Made by a program: the position numbers and the translations under genes
The notes under the pieces: generated by a model
What the model was told of the DNA's origin: nothing
The model's database searches: none
What the model saw: only the letters and a program-made list of their open reading frames with translations
Shown: positions 23,522 to 33,254 of the stretch, one piece after another
Numbering within the stretch: the stretch's first letter is position 1
Layout of the letters: the number at the start of each line of letters is the position of its first letter
Assembly (NCBI GenBank): GCA_003249035.1
Contig: QBMK01000008.1
Coordinates: 1 to 64,000 of the forward strand
Direction: 5' to 3'
Length of the DNA: 64,000 nt
Source of the DNA: Pseudanabaena sp.
GTDB lineage: Bacteria > Cyanobacteriota > Cyanobacteriia > Pseudanabaenales > Pseudanabaenaceae

Positions 23522-24889
23522 CTAGAAATTTAGGGTTTTGGTTGTTTCTTCTTGGTTAACTAGTTGCCTATCTATACTTGTAAATCTTTTTAATTGCGAA
23601 AAAACACGATAGTTATCTAGATTTATATCAGCTAGATCATTCTCAATATTTTTCATCTTAATTAAGCTATAACCAGTATCTTCATCAAAAATTGCCAGCG
23701 TGACATTCAACACATCAAGAAAATTAATGAATGCCTGACATTCTGTTTCTTCGTAGGCGCTATAAAACCTGATTAATTCGGCAATATAGCTTTCTAAATA
23801 AAAGCGAACATGAGGCAAAATTAGTACTATTCTAAGTAACAAAATTACAGGGTTGAGGAAGTTATCATATTCTAAAGATAATCGCAAAAACTCAGAAGGA
23901 TTTCGTATTTCACTTAACAATAAATATTGTAGAATACGATTGCAAGTTACATATAATAAGCTAAGAGTCATTGATTCTTCATCACGATGATCTTGAAACT
24001 CTTTCAACTTCTGTACAATCGTTAAACGAAATACCTCAGAAATTTCCAAGTCATCTTGCGGTATTCCTAAATACGTGAGTAAGCTGTCTTTGAATTCTGC
24101 AAAAGACATACTAGCAGCTCTCTCGAAAAAGCTTCTTGCAGCTTTTCGATAGTTATCATTGCCTTGCTTATTCAGTACTCTTTTGATTAGAAGCAGTACA
24201 CCATCACCTAAATTGGTAGGATTTGGACGTTGAGGATTTACGCCTAAATTTGAATCAATACGAGCCGTATACATGGCAAGATCAAACTTAAATTGCTTCT
24301 TGATCTTACGAGATAAATTTGCTGCATATTGGCGTTGTTCTAATGGTTTTCTCGTATCAGCATATTCTGAGATCAATAGATAAGAAGAAAAGCGTTCACT
24401 CCAGTTATGGTAGACCTTGCGAATGCCAGCACGACCTGAAAGCGATCGCAAAGTACTATAGTCTTCAGATTGAACAAAGTTTTGTAGCCACTGCCTTAGT
24501 TTTTTTAATTTGTATATTTGAGTAGGTACGCCAATAGAATCCGCTAAGAAAAGATCAACTAACTTTTGGCAAGCACTAATATTTCCATTAATTGCCCAGT
24601 TGTTGTTAAGAATGTAGCAACAGCGTAAAAGAGCGTATTTAAAATCATTTTCTCTGTTATGAAATATAATCTCACCTAGAGCATAATAAGCATTAACATT
24701 ATCAATCTCTTCATATCTTATAAAGAGTTGGTTAAATTGGTTTAAGATTACTTCGGAATCGTAACGATTAATGATTTCTAAAAAGAAGTTGTAAATATTT
24801 TGCTGAGCTTTCTCAATGCTACCCGAAGTTACATCGGTAGTTTGTTTAGCTATATAATTAAATTGATTTTGATGATAGAACTGTGCCAT
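23522..24889 (-). CDS. Unknown helical protein, 455 residues
   Basis: I do not recognise this protein. It is predicted almost entirely alpha-helical, has no signal peptide and no clear catalytic motif. Residues 1-150 are rich in Asn, Tyr and Phe (YNFFLEIINRYDSE, ALLRCCYILNNNW). The middle has basic stretches (RKIKKQFKFDLAMYTARID, then PNPTNLGDGVLLLIKRVL). The C-terminal part has leucine-rich helices (RLSLEYDNFLNPVILLLRI). The pattern suggests a repeat-type scaffold. Base composition is more AT-rich than in the flanking genes. AAGGA lies about 12 bases before the ATG, inside the small frame upstream. Confidence 0.7.
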   Translation of the reverse strand: MAQFYHQNQFNYIAKQTTDVTSGSIEKAQQNIYNFFLEIINRYDSEVILNQFNQLFIRYEEIDNVNAYYALGEIIFHNRENDFKYALLRCCYILNNNWAINGNISACQKLVDLFLADSIGVPTQIYKLKKLRQWLQNFVQSEDYSTLRSLSGRAGIRKVYHNWSERFSSYLLISEYADTRKPLEQRQYAANLSRKIKKQFKFDLAMYTARIDSNLGVNPQRPNPTNLGDGVLLLIKRVLNKQGNDNYRKAARSFFERAASMSFAEFKDSLLTYLGIPQDDLEISEVFRLTIVQKLKEFQDHRDEESMTLSLLYVTCNRILQYLLLSEIRNPSEFLRLSLEYDNFLNPVILLLRIVLILPHVRFYLESYIAELIRFYSAYEETECQAFINFLDVLNVTLAIFDEDTGYSLIKMKNIENDLADINLDNYRVFSQLKRFTSIDRQLVNQEETTKTLNF

Positions 24890-24890
24890 A

Positions 24891-25148
24891 TCAATATTTC
24901 CTTGAACAACAGAAATAAATATTTGATTTCAGATTTGATTGAATTATACTAATTAACAAAAAAATGATTTCAGTCATAAATCCTTTAAACGAATCATCAT
25001 CGCAGAAAAGTTTTTTTAATAAATAAGCCTTTAAGCTTAGCAAAAAATTGATTGCGAAATATTGTTGATTTTCTGGATAGGTAATTAATTTAATATTTTT
25101 TAAAGTTTGAAAAGAGTATTTTATAAACTCACTAACTATAAGGTCCAT
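24891..25148 (-). CDS. Possible small AT-rich gene upstream of the 455-residue gene
   Basis: An 85-residue frame whose TGA stop is one base from the next ATG on the same strand, as in a coupled operon. The product would be hydrophobic and Ile/Leu/Lys/Phe-rich (IIFLLISIIQSNLKSN), with no motif I know. In such AT-rich DNA a chance frame of this size is quite possible. Confidence 0.25.
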   Translation of the reverse strand: MDLIVSEFIKYSFQTLKNIKLITYPENQQYFAINFLLSLKAYLLKKLFCDDDSFKGFMTEIIFLLISIIQSNLKSNIYFCCSRKY

Positions 25149-25995
25149 TCTAAACTTTTTAAATATTCCTTAACCTAAATTATAGTTTTCAACAATATCT
25201 TGAAAGTTATAAAAAGTTATGAAGAGGTTATAAATTCACTTTGTGTGACGAGCCATTGTTATTATGGGAGCCTGAGACATGATACCAAAACTTATTTTAA
25301 GAATTGCCCAATTTTTTTTGCAGGAATGACATAAAAGTTAAGGGAGTTGAGAAGATTGTTTATTCTTGCTGTACAGTTACAATTTGTCAACTCTTTAATA
25401 ACGTACTTAACAAGTTCTCAATCTTATTTGATCACCTAAAGTAAACGAGTTGTTTTGACTTTTGGCGTACTTAAAATAGCTGATTTATTGATACTGAGAG
25501 TCAAGATTCCTTTTTGGCGCATCTTTCAAAGGGTATAATAGAAGACTATTTCAGCCAAATACTTAGGGAGGGTTTTATGTATAAAAGATCAAGCAAAAGC
25601 TGCCAAGAATAAAGATTAACTAGTTGGACAAGGGTTTTGCAAGTTGTGAATTGTTGAGATGACAGATTAAGCAACCGAGCATGAAAAATCAATTAGAAAC
25701 TAATTCAAGGATTTGGGCACTGCAAAATTAAATTGTGATCGACTGCATCTTTTTCACCGTTATTAAATGGACTTTTCAGCACTTATCCCTCATTGGGTTA
25801 TCAGTAAGGGGGGTAAAACTTACTAAGAGATCTTCATAGAATGATTGAGCACCAAATATGTGTGACTGGCTTAAACCGCCATACATATTTGGTTTTTCAT
25901 TTGGATCATTTAATATTTAGATATCTATAAAAATCATCTGATAGATTTTGCTTTGAGGTTTTTTCAAAAACTGTGGGGATTTATGATCGATTAAT
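25149..25995. other. 847-base AT-rich stretch without a clear gene
   Basis: No convincing frame on either strand. It contains a good -10 box TATAAT (25534-25539) with only a weak -35 region, and a hairpin at 25851-25893 (ACCAAATATGT arms) followed by TTTTT, which is a good terminator on the plus strand. Together they could bound an RNA of roughly 350 nt. A tiny frame (11 codons) with GGGAGG before it starts at 25577. I see no match to RNase P RNA, tmRNA or 6S RNA. Confidence 0.5.
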
Positions 25996-27291
25996 TTAGA
26001 TACCCTTATTTTCTTTGAGCATTTTGGCATATTCTTGATCCGCCAAATCTTGCTCGGTGGTGTAGGCAAGATTTTTTTGGTCTATTACCTCTTGTTTGGT
26101 GGCAAAGGTAGTTGCAAAGTCTAGCTTTTCTCGCAAAGCTGTCGATGGCTTTTGTAATTGCTCGGCACGGGCGGCACGTTGTTGATTGCGATCGCTGATA
26201 CCTTTATTCAGGAATTGCAAAACAAAATATCGCACAGCAGGCGTGGATAAGAATAGCACTGCATAGCCCAGCAAGAAGCCATAAGCCGCATTGATAAAGC
26301 CTAAAAATCCAACAAGGGACTTGGCGAGGCGTGGATCGCCTAACAAACTGCCCAGGTACAGCGAGGCAACTAAATAAAATACTCCTAACCCGATCGCTAA
26401 AGCAATTTTTCCTTGGGAGGCTTGGCTAAATTTCCAAAGTTTTTCTTGCAAATAAGAACTGCTAGTCTTTGCTTTGCGCTCAGAGGCTACCTTTTGCAAT
26501 TCAGGAAATTTATAGGCAAGCGTTCCAGCGTCGCTGACTTCAGGAAAACCATTGAACTTTGACAATACTGGGATCACGAAATATTCGTCACCCTCTAATC
26601 GGCTAGTTTCATCGAGGTAGGGCGCTATTTGCTCCGCAATTACTACGCCGTTATTACTACGGATCATTGTTGCAATATCGCGCCAACGACGTTCATTAAG
26701 ATCGGTGTTGGGGTTGCCATCACCAAATAAAAATGAAAATACGCTGTCTAAAAAGCCCATGTCATCGGGATCTCGTTTCCGGACTTGCTCTGGTTCGTAG
26801 TAGTAAGGATCGAACATGATAAATGGATTGCCGAAAGGGTTGCCCCAGCCACCTAACCAGATAAATCCACCGCCGCCACCACGATTATCGCTACGGCGAT
26901 CATTGCGATCATTGTCGCTGCGTCCTTGGCTTTGGATCGCGATCGTTGCTGCAATAATGCCCAGCACCACGATCAAAATTGAAACAATCAACAAAATGCC
27001 AAAGGAGATACGGATCGCGTAAAACACCCATTTCCATACGCCCTTTAGCCATTCCTTAACCTGTAGCCAGAACGAACGACTGACAAGGACTTGGCGAAAA
27101 TTGGGCGCGAATTTATAGGCAATCTCGCCCGACTCGGCAACTTGGATATTGCCACCAGTCTCCGAGGCAAGCGCCAGCACTTCGCGTTGCGCTGTATTTA
27201 GATCAAGTCCAGACTGTGCCGCCACATCACCTATCGTGACCCGATAATTGAGCTTTTCGACGGCTTCCATCACTGCTGTACGCGGAGCCAT
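25996..27291 (-). CDS. Conserved cyanobacterial membrane protein, 431 residues
   Basis: N-terminal winged-helix-like region (residues 5-65, TIGDVAAQSGLDLNTAQREV, then a beta pair), followed by a strong membrane helix (95-115), a Gly/Asn/Arg linker (120-150), an aromatic stretch (FIMFDPYYYEPEQ), a second globular part resembling the N-terminal one (SNNGVVIAEQIAPYLDE, GFPEVSDAGTLAYKFPELQ) and two to three C-terminal membrane helices (300-375). Similar proteins occur in plant chloroplasts (often labelled Fe-S-cluster-related), but the function is not established. The duplicated winged-helix-like units suggest internal duplication. It is divergent from the DUF1997 gene. Confidence 0.75.
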   Translation of the reverse strand: MAPRTAVMEAVEKLNYRVTIGDVAAQSGLDLNTAQREVLALASETGGNIQVAESGEIAYKFAPNFRQVLVSRSFWLQVKEWLKGVWKWVFYAIRISFGILLIVSILIVVLGIIAATIAIQSQGRSDNDRNDRRSDNRGGGGGFIWLGGWGNPFGNPFIMFDPYYYEPEQVRKRDPDDMGFLDSVFSFLFGDGNPNTDLNERRWRDIATMIRSNNGVVIAEQIAPYLDETSRLEGDEYFVIPVLSKFNGFPEVSDAGTLAYKFPELQKVASERKAKTSSSYLQEKLWKFSQASQGKIALAIGLGVFYLVASLYLGSLLGDPRLAKSLVGFLGFINAAYGFLLGYAVLFLSTPAVRYFVLQFLNKGISDRNQQRAARAEQLQKPSTALREKLDFATTFATKQEVIDQKNLAYTTEQDLADQEYAKMLKENKGI

Positions 27292-27374
27292 ATGCTTTCC
27301 CTAATCGAACTTCTAAGACTATTATGATGGAAATAGTTAACAACTAGCGAATAAGCAGCTTTAGGATATCCGTC

Positions 27375-28187
27375 ATGCAGCAAGAACCAATGCGATCGCC
27401 TGCAAATCAAGAAATGCTGGGGGAAGATGACTCTGATTTTTTGTTGACTCCTGCTCAAGAGGCGGCAATGCTAGCTGACTATGGCACAGGAAATGATGAT
27501 TTTCAATTCGATCTCAAAGATCCAGATGCTGAAGAAAAGTACATAAATGGCGAACAAAACAATGGGCAAACCCAAAAGTTTAAGCAGTCTCTAAAGGGTG
27601 ACAAAACCTCATTTCATAATCACTATGTTGGCTACATGGACTTGTTTGCTGATAAGCTTACGGTAATGAAATATCTTAATGCTCATCAGGGTTGGTTCAA
27701 GCGTTGCGCTCATCCGTTTAAGGCTGACCCGATTGGGGAAATGGGCTATGCAATGGGTGTGGGGCAAGTGGGGGCTATGGGTTTTAAGGTTGATGCGCGG
27801 GTTGGGCTAAATTTGTTACCTCCCGATGAAAATTCGGTATACCGAATTACCACAATTCCGATCCCAAATCAGCCTCCACAAGGTTATGAGGTAGATTTCC
27901 AAGCGGAGATGCGCTTACAGGAGAAGCCTTTAGAATTACGATCAGGTCAAACGTTAGACCAGAAGGCGGTGATGACCAGCATTGAGTGGGATTTAAATCT
28001 TACGGTGACGCTACAGTTTCCCCAATTTGTTCAGCGCTTATCTCAGGATATGCTCCAAAAAACTGGAGATGGAGTTCTTGGTTTTGTGGTGAAGCGTGTG
28101 TCCAAAAGTCTTACTGCTAAGGTTCAGGATGATTTTCATAAGACCCATGAAATTAAGATTCCTAAGCAGATTAAGCTGAGAAGATAA
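27375..28187 (+). CDS. DUF1997-family protein
   Basis: A 270-residue protein of the DUF1997 family found in cyanobacteria and plastids. After an acidic, low-complexity N-terminus (residues 1-70), the domain starts at SFHNHYVGYMDLFADKLTVMKYL, followed by WFKRCAHPFKADPIG, MGYAMGVGQVGAMGFKVD and a C-terminal segment with FVVKRVSKSLTAKVQDDFH. It has no signal peptide. The beta-rich core resembles lipid/START-like folds by description only. Function unknown. Confidence 0.75.
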   Translation: MQQEPMRSPANQEMLGEDDSDFLLTPAQEAAMLADYGTGNDDFQFDLKDPDAEEKYINGEQNNGQTQKFKQSLKGDKTSFHNHYVGYMDLFADKLTVMKYLNAHQGWFKRCAHPFKADPIGEMGYAMGVGQVGAMGFKVDARVGLNLLPPDENSVYRITTIPIPNQPPQGYEVDFQAEMRLQEKPLELRSGQTLDQKAVMTSIEWDLNLTVTLQFPQFVQRLSQDMLQKTGDGVLGFVVKRVSKSLTAKVQDDFHKTHEIKIPKQIKLRR

Positions 28188-28342
28188 ACCTTGGAAAAGG
28201 AAAGAAATACTTCGTTTTTCCGAAATTTTACTTGCGCCTACTCAAGTTATCATTTCTATCTCGAATTGCTATGCTTTGATTTATAGATTCGAGCGATAGG
28301 GTTGTCTCGAATGACGGGATTGATGAGACTTACAATTTTTTT

Positions 28343-28445
28343 ATACCAATTCACAAAAGTGTCGTCACACTTTTGTGAATTAAAAACCAAACCCAGTAAG
28401 GGTTTTTAAAACACAAAATGGCGTAGCCATTTTGTGTTTTGGTAT
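28343..28445 (+). repeat. 103-nt three-hairpin dispersed repeat, copy B
   Basis: Terminal repeats ATACCAA/TTGGTAT enclose three hairpins: TTCACAAAAGTGT... with its complement, AAACCC...GGGTTT, and CACAAAATGGC... with its complement. It is non-coding. It lies in the 375-base gap upstream of ahcY. The remaining gap has a TATAAT near 28524 that could belong to the ahcY promoter. Confidence 0.87.
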
Positions 28446-28532
28446 TAGTAGTTCGCACAAGGAGAATTTTTGAAGTTCGATTAGGTGAAATAAGAAATTA
28501 GGGAAAAATTATGAAGCTTGGCATATAATTAA

Positions 28533-29852
<1,320 letters not shown>

Positions 29853-29860
29853 GCTTTCTT

Positions 29861-29895
29861 AAAAAAGAGGGAGCGCATTGCGCTCCCTCTTTTTT
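29861..29895 (+). terminator. ahcY terminator
   Basis: Sixteen-base arms (29861-29876 and 29880-29895), A-run, GAGGGAGCGC stem, ATT loop and a T-run: a typical intrinsic terminator starting eight bases after the ahcY stop. Confidence 0.9.
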
Positions 29896-29957
29896 TTGTA
29901 AAAAAGAAATTCCTGCCTCAAGAGCGGAGAACAAGAAATTAAATTGTTAGACAAATT

Positions 29958-30347
29958 ATGCCTCAAACCAAAATCTACGGGAACGCTGATTTTATTCAGC
30001 AAAATCGAGAAGCTCTATCGACTACAATTCATTTCTGTGTAGTTGATGCGCTCGACTATCCTCCAGAAAAGAAGTTTCAGAGATTCTTTCCCTTGCAAGC
30101 TGAAGACTTTGAGTATCCCAACGATCGCACAGAAAAATATATCATCATCGAAATCCTAATGTTTGCAGGACGGACTGTAGAAGCCAAGAAAAATCTCTAT
30201 CGCTTATTATTTGAGCGTCTAAAAGAAAAATTGGATATTGCTCCATTAGATATTGAAATAATTTTAATCGAGACGCCAAGCTATAATTGGGGCATCCGAG
30301 GAATGTCTGGTGATGAGTTGAACTTGAACTACAAGGTAAATGTCTAG
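29958..30347 (+). CDS. Tautomerase-superfamily protein
   Basis: A 129-residue member of the 4-oxalocrotonate tautomerase/MIF superfamily (Tautomerase_2 type). Proline follows the initiator Met, so after Met removal Pro1 would be the catalytic base. The two beta-alpha-beta units (QQNREALSTTIHFCVVDAL and GRTVEAKKNLYRLLFERLKEKL) and the IETPSYNWGIRGMSGDEL end are typical of the subfamily. The substrate is unknown. It runs into the acetyltransferase gene three bases later, so the two are co-translated. Confidence 0.85.
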   Translation: MPQTKIYGNADFIQQNREALSTTIHFCVVDALDYPPEKKFQRFFPLQAEDFEYPNDRTEKYIIIEILMFAGRTVEAKKNLYRLLFERLKEKLDIAPLDIEIILIETPSYNWGIRGMSGDELNLNYKVNV

Positions 30348-30350
30348 TCC

Positions 30351-30815
30351 ATGAGTGAATTTGATCTTAATTTTCGCTTAGCACAATTTATTGATATTGA
30401 CCCACTGATGGAACTTGTGCGGGAGTTCTATAAATTTGATCGTATAGATTTTGATGAAGGCGTAGTCAAAGCATTTATTGCTTTGCTCAGTAATGAACAA
30501 TTTGGGGTAATTTGGCTAATTTGCGATCGCGATCGCCCAATTGGATATGTGGCACTGACCTTCTTTTTTAGTATGGAATATCATGGACGCTGTGGACTTG
30601 TTGATGAGTTGTATATTCGGGAAGACTATCGCGGTCGCGGTATTGGGAAAAAAGTATTTAAGCTAATCGAGGAATATCTCCAAAGTCAAAAGATGAGTTC
30701 GGTATCTTTAGTTGTAGACTTCTGGAATGAGCCAGCAGAAGCTCTCTATACCAAACTAGGATTTCGTCGCGAACAACGGCACTTAATGGTTAAGCCTATA
30801 AGCAACGACGATTAA
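30351..30815 (+). CDS. GNAT-family N-acetyltransferase
   Basis: A 154-residue acetyl-CoA-dependent transferase. The acetyl-CoA loop is YIREDYRGRGIGKK, preceded by the beta strand GLVDELYI and followed by SLVVDFWNEPAEALYTKLGFRREQRHLMVKP, the typical C-terminal half. The acceptor cannot be told from the sequence. It follows the tautomerase gene by three bases in one operon. Confidence 0.88.
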   Translation: MSEFDLNFRLAQFIDIDPLMELVREFYKFDRIDFDEGVVKAFIALLSNEQFGVIWLICDRDRPIGYVALTFFFSMEYHGRCGLVDELYIREDYRGRGIGKKVFKLIEEYLQSQKMSSVSLVVDFWNEPAEALYTKLGFRREQRHLMVKPISNDD

Positions 30816-30884
30816 GTGTTCTAAATTATTTAAGCCTATCGCAGTTAAGGTATATAGCAAAGCAAGTTTTGCTTAGGATATAAC

Positions 30885-30931
30885 CCAAGAAGACGAGTTG
30901 CGGCGCTTCGCGCCGCAACTCGTCTTCTTGG
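30885..30931. terminator. Bidirectional palindrome between convergent genes
   Basis: Perfect inverted repeat with 22-base arms around TTC and a GC-rich core. It lies between the acetyltransferase and the convergent PAS kinase and can end transcription on both strands. Confidence 0.75.
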
Positions 30932-30971
30932 AGCTTACTGTCTATTTTTAGACTGGGAAGGAAGTACTATT

Positions 30972-33137
30972 TTAAGTTGGGAGTTGTTTTAAGGGAATCT
31001 CAATCTTGAATTCGGTGCCTTGCCCAACTTCTGAGCTAAAGGACAACTTCCCACCATGATTTTCAGTAATAATCTGATAGGCGATCGATAATCCTAAACC
31101 TGTACCTTTGCCTACAGGCTTCGTTGTGAAAAACAAATCAAACAAGCGATTGCGTAACTCGTCAGGAATTCCATTAGCATTATCAGAAATTTTGATAACT
31201 AAGCGATCTCTATTTTGAGGATCTGCAAGAATTTCAGTTTGGATTAAGATTTTGGAGACTTTTCCATCTTGTCTAGTCCATTGTGGTTTATCACTCACAA
31301 CCTGCCAAGTTCCATTTGCCTGAGCATCTTCTTCGAGAGCATCGATCGCATTTGTTAGCAAATTCATAAATACCTGATTTAGCTGTCCAGCGTAGCATTC
31401 TACATCAGGTAGATTGGCATAATTTTTCTCAACTAGAATCTCAGGATGATGATGAGTTGCCTTTAGTCGGCTTTGTAAAATCATTAAAGTACTATCAATT
31501 CCCTCATGGATATCGACAGGTTTACATCCTTCTTCATCACTACGAGAAAATTTATTTAGTGACTGAACAATCTTTTGAATTCTTTCTGCCCCAATCCGAA
31601 TTGACCCAACTAACTTTACAAAGTCGTCAGCCAGAAAATCAATATCGATTTCTTCAAGCTTTGCTTGCACTGCTTCGATAGGATCAGGATAATGATTACG
31701 GTATGTTTCGACAAGACTTAATAGTTCAGATGTATAGGTGTCCGCATAAGAAAGATTTCCATAAATAAAATTCACGGGATTATTAATTTCATGGGCTATT
31801 CCCGCTACAAGTTGTCCTAGCCCAGACATTTTCTCTGCTTGAATCAATTGAGATTGAGTACTTTTTAACTCTTGCAAAGCATGTTCTAGTTTTTCAGCCT
31901 GTAAGCGATATTTTTCTTCGGAGGCGCGGACTAGAGCCTCGGCAGCAAGACGTTCAGTAATGTCGCGTAAACTCCAAACTCTACCAACGCAACTTTCCAA
32001 AACGTTTTGTGGTTGTGAATAGCATTCTAGGGTTCTGCCATCATCTACCTCGACAATCTCAAAGCTATTCTGGTCAATACCAAGTCCTTTGCCAAATTGA
32101 TGTAAGAATTGAGACGAGTTAATCCGCTTAGCAACATACTTGAGAATACTTGAGTCGTCATTTGATCGAAGAATGCGATCGGGAATCTGCCAAAGATCAA
32201 CAAACTTTTGATTGCAAATAATAATATTGCCGATCGCATCTAGCACCAAAATACCATCAGCTGTTGCCTCAAGTGTCGCACTGAGTGCCACAAAGCTTTT
32301 GTTGATTTCTGCTTCAGCAGCTTTGCGATCGCGAATATTTGTACAAATATAAGTTAGCCCAATTACCTCACCAGATGGGCTTTTGACAGAATTTACTTTT
32401 AAGGAAATAGGAATAGGCTGCTGATTGCGATCAATTAGTTCTAGTTCACTATTCCAAGTACTACCATGCATAACCGCTGAGTGGACAACTTGAGCAGTTT
32501 GTGCATCAGGAAAGAGAGGGCGTAGATTGGTGGACTTCTGTAATGCAGGTAAACTATATGTAAATAAATCGCTGAAGGCAAGATTGATATAAATTGGTTT
32601 TCCATGCTCATCAGTAATGCAGATGGCATCATTGGCACTTTCCAGGGCAGTCCCAATTTTAGTAAAAGCATCTTCAAGGTATTGTCGTTCAACAATTTCT
32701 TCATTTAGCTGGTGCTTAAGAAGTTCAGTCTGCGATTCAGCCAAAGCATGGCTAGAGACAATAATTCCGCCTGCTGATCCATCATCGGTATACCAAGGCT
32801 GAACATCCCATTGAAAATTATTTGCTGACTCTCCGCGACTTGCAATTTTAATGTTCGTCGTAAAATGGATCTGCATACCGCTCAAGCATCGCTCTAATCC
32901 TTGCCTATGGGCGATCGCCATCGGTAATGAATCGTACAGACTTGTACCAATTAACTTAAGTCGAGGAATGCCTAGCATTTTGACCCAAGGCTGACTAACT
33001 AAGATGTAACGTAGATTGCTATCAAACATAGCGATCGGAACGGGGCAAAACTCAACAAACCACCGCAGATACTTTTCTGAGTGGTTAGAGCGGTTTAAAA
33101 CTGCTCCCCAATGGGTTTGTGAGTTGGCTTTTGCCAT
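30972..33137 (-). CDS. Multi-PAS sensor histidine kinase
   Basis: A 721-residue soluble kinase. Three PAS domains (about 20-130, 155-275, 280-400; FCPVPIAMFDSNLRYI, ESANDAICITDEHGKPIYIN, ATADGILVLDAIGNIIICN) precede a coiled coil and HisKA with His449 in GIAHEINNP, a type common in cyanobacteria. The HATPase domain has NLLTNAIDAL, DNANGIPDE, GKGTGLGLSIAYQI. No LOV cysteine or bilin cysteine is seen, so the signal is unknown. No partner regulator is adjacent, so it is an orphan kinase. Confidence 0.9.
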   Translation of the reverse strand: MAKANSQTHWGAVLNRSNHSEKYLRWFVEFCPVPIAMFDSNLRYILVSQPWVKMLGIPRLKLIGTSLYDSLPMAIAHRQGLERCLSGMQIHFTTNIKIASRGESANNFQWDVQPWYTDDGSAGGIIVSSHALAESQTELLKHQLNEEIVERQYLEDAFTKIGTALESANDAICITDEHGKPIYINLAFSDLFTYSLPALQKSTNLRPLFPDAQTAQVVHSAVMHGSTWNSELELIDRNQQPIPISLKVNSVKSPSGEVIGLTYICTNIRDRKAAEAEINKSFVALSATLEATADGILVLDAIGNIIICNQKFVDLWQIPDRILRSNDDSSILKYVAKRINSSQFLHQFGKGLGIDQNSFEIVEVDDGRTLECYSQPQNVLESCVGRVWSLRDITERLAAEALVRASEEKYRLQAEKLEHALQELKSTQSQLIQAEKMSGLGQLVAGIAHEINNPVNFIYGNLSYADTYTSELLSLVETYRNHYPDPIEAVQAKLEEIDIDFLADDFVKLVGSIRIGAERIQKIVQSLNKFSRSDEEGCKPVDIHEGIDSTLMILQSRLKATHHHPEILVEKNYANLPDVECYAGQLNQVFMNLLTNAIDALEEDAQANGTWQVVSDKPQWTRQDGKVSKILIQTEILADPQNRDRLVIKISDNANGIPDELRNRLFDLFFTTKPVGKGTGLGLSIAYQIITENHGGKLSFSSEVGQGTEFKIEIPLKQLPT

Positions 33138-33254
33138 CTTAACCTGATTTGTTTTTGGCGAGTATTAGTACTTGATCTAAAAATTGTAGAGGGTTGCAGA
33201 TATATAGAGTGTATTACCTGAACCATAAAAGGTTTTCGCCTGATTTAGTAAGCC

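Noticed and set aside
25534-25893. Known structured RNA (RNase P, tmRNA, 6S)
   Set aside because: None of the conserved blocks of RNase P RNA or tmRNA is visible, and no 6S-like long stem could be drawn by eye.
30972-33137. LOV or bilin domain in the PAS kinase
   Set aside because: No CRFLQ-type motif and no Cys-His bilin motif is present.
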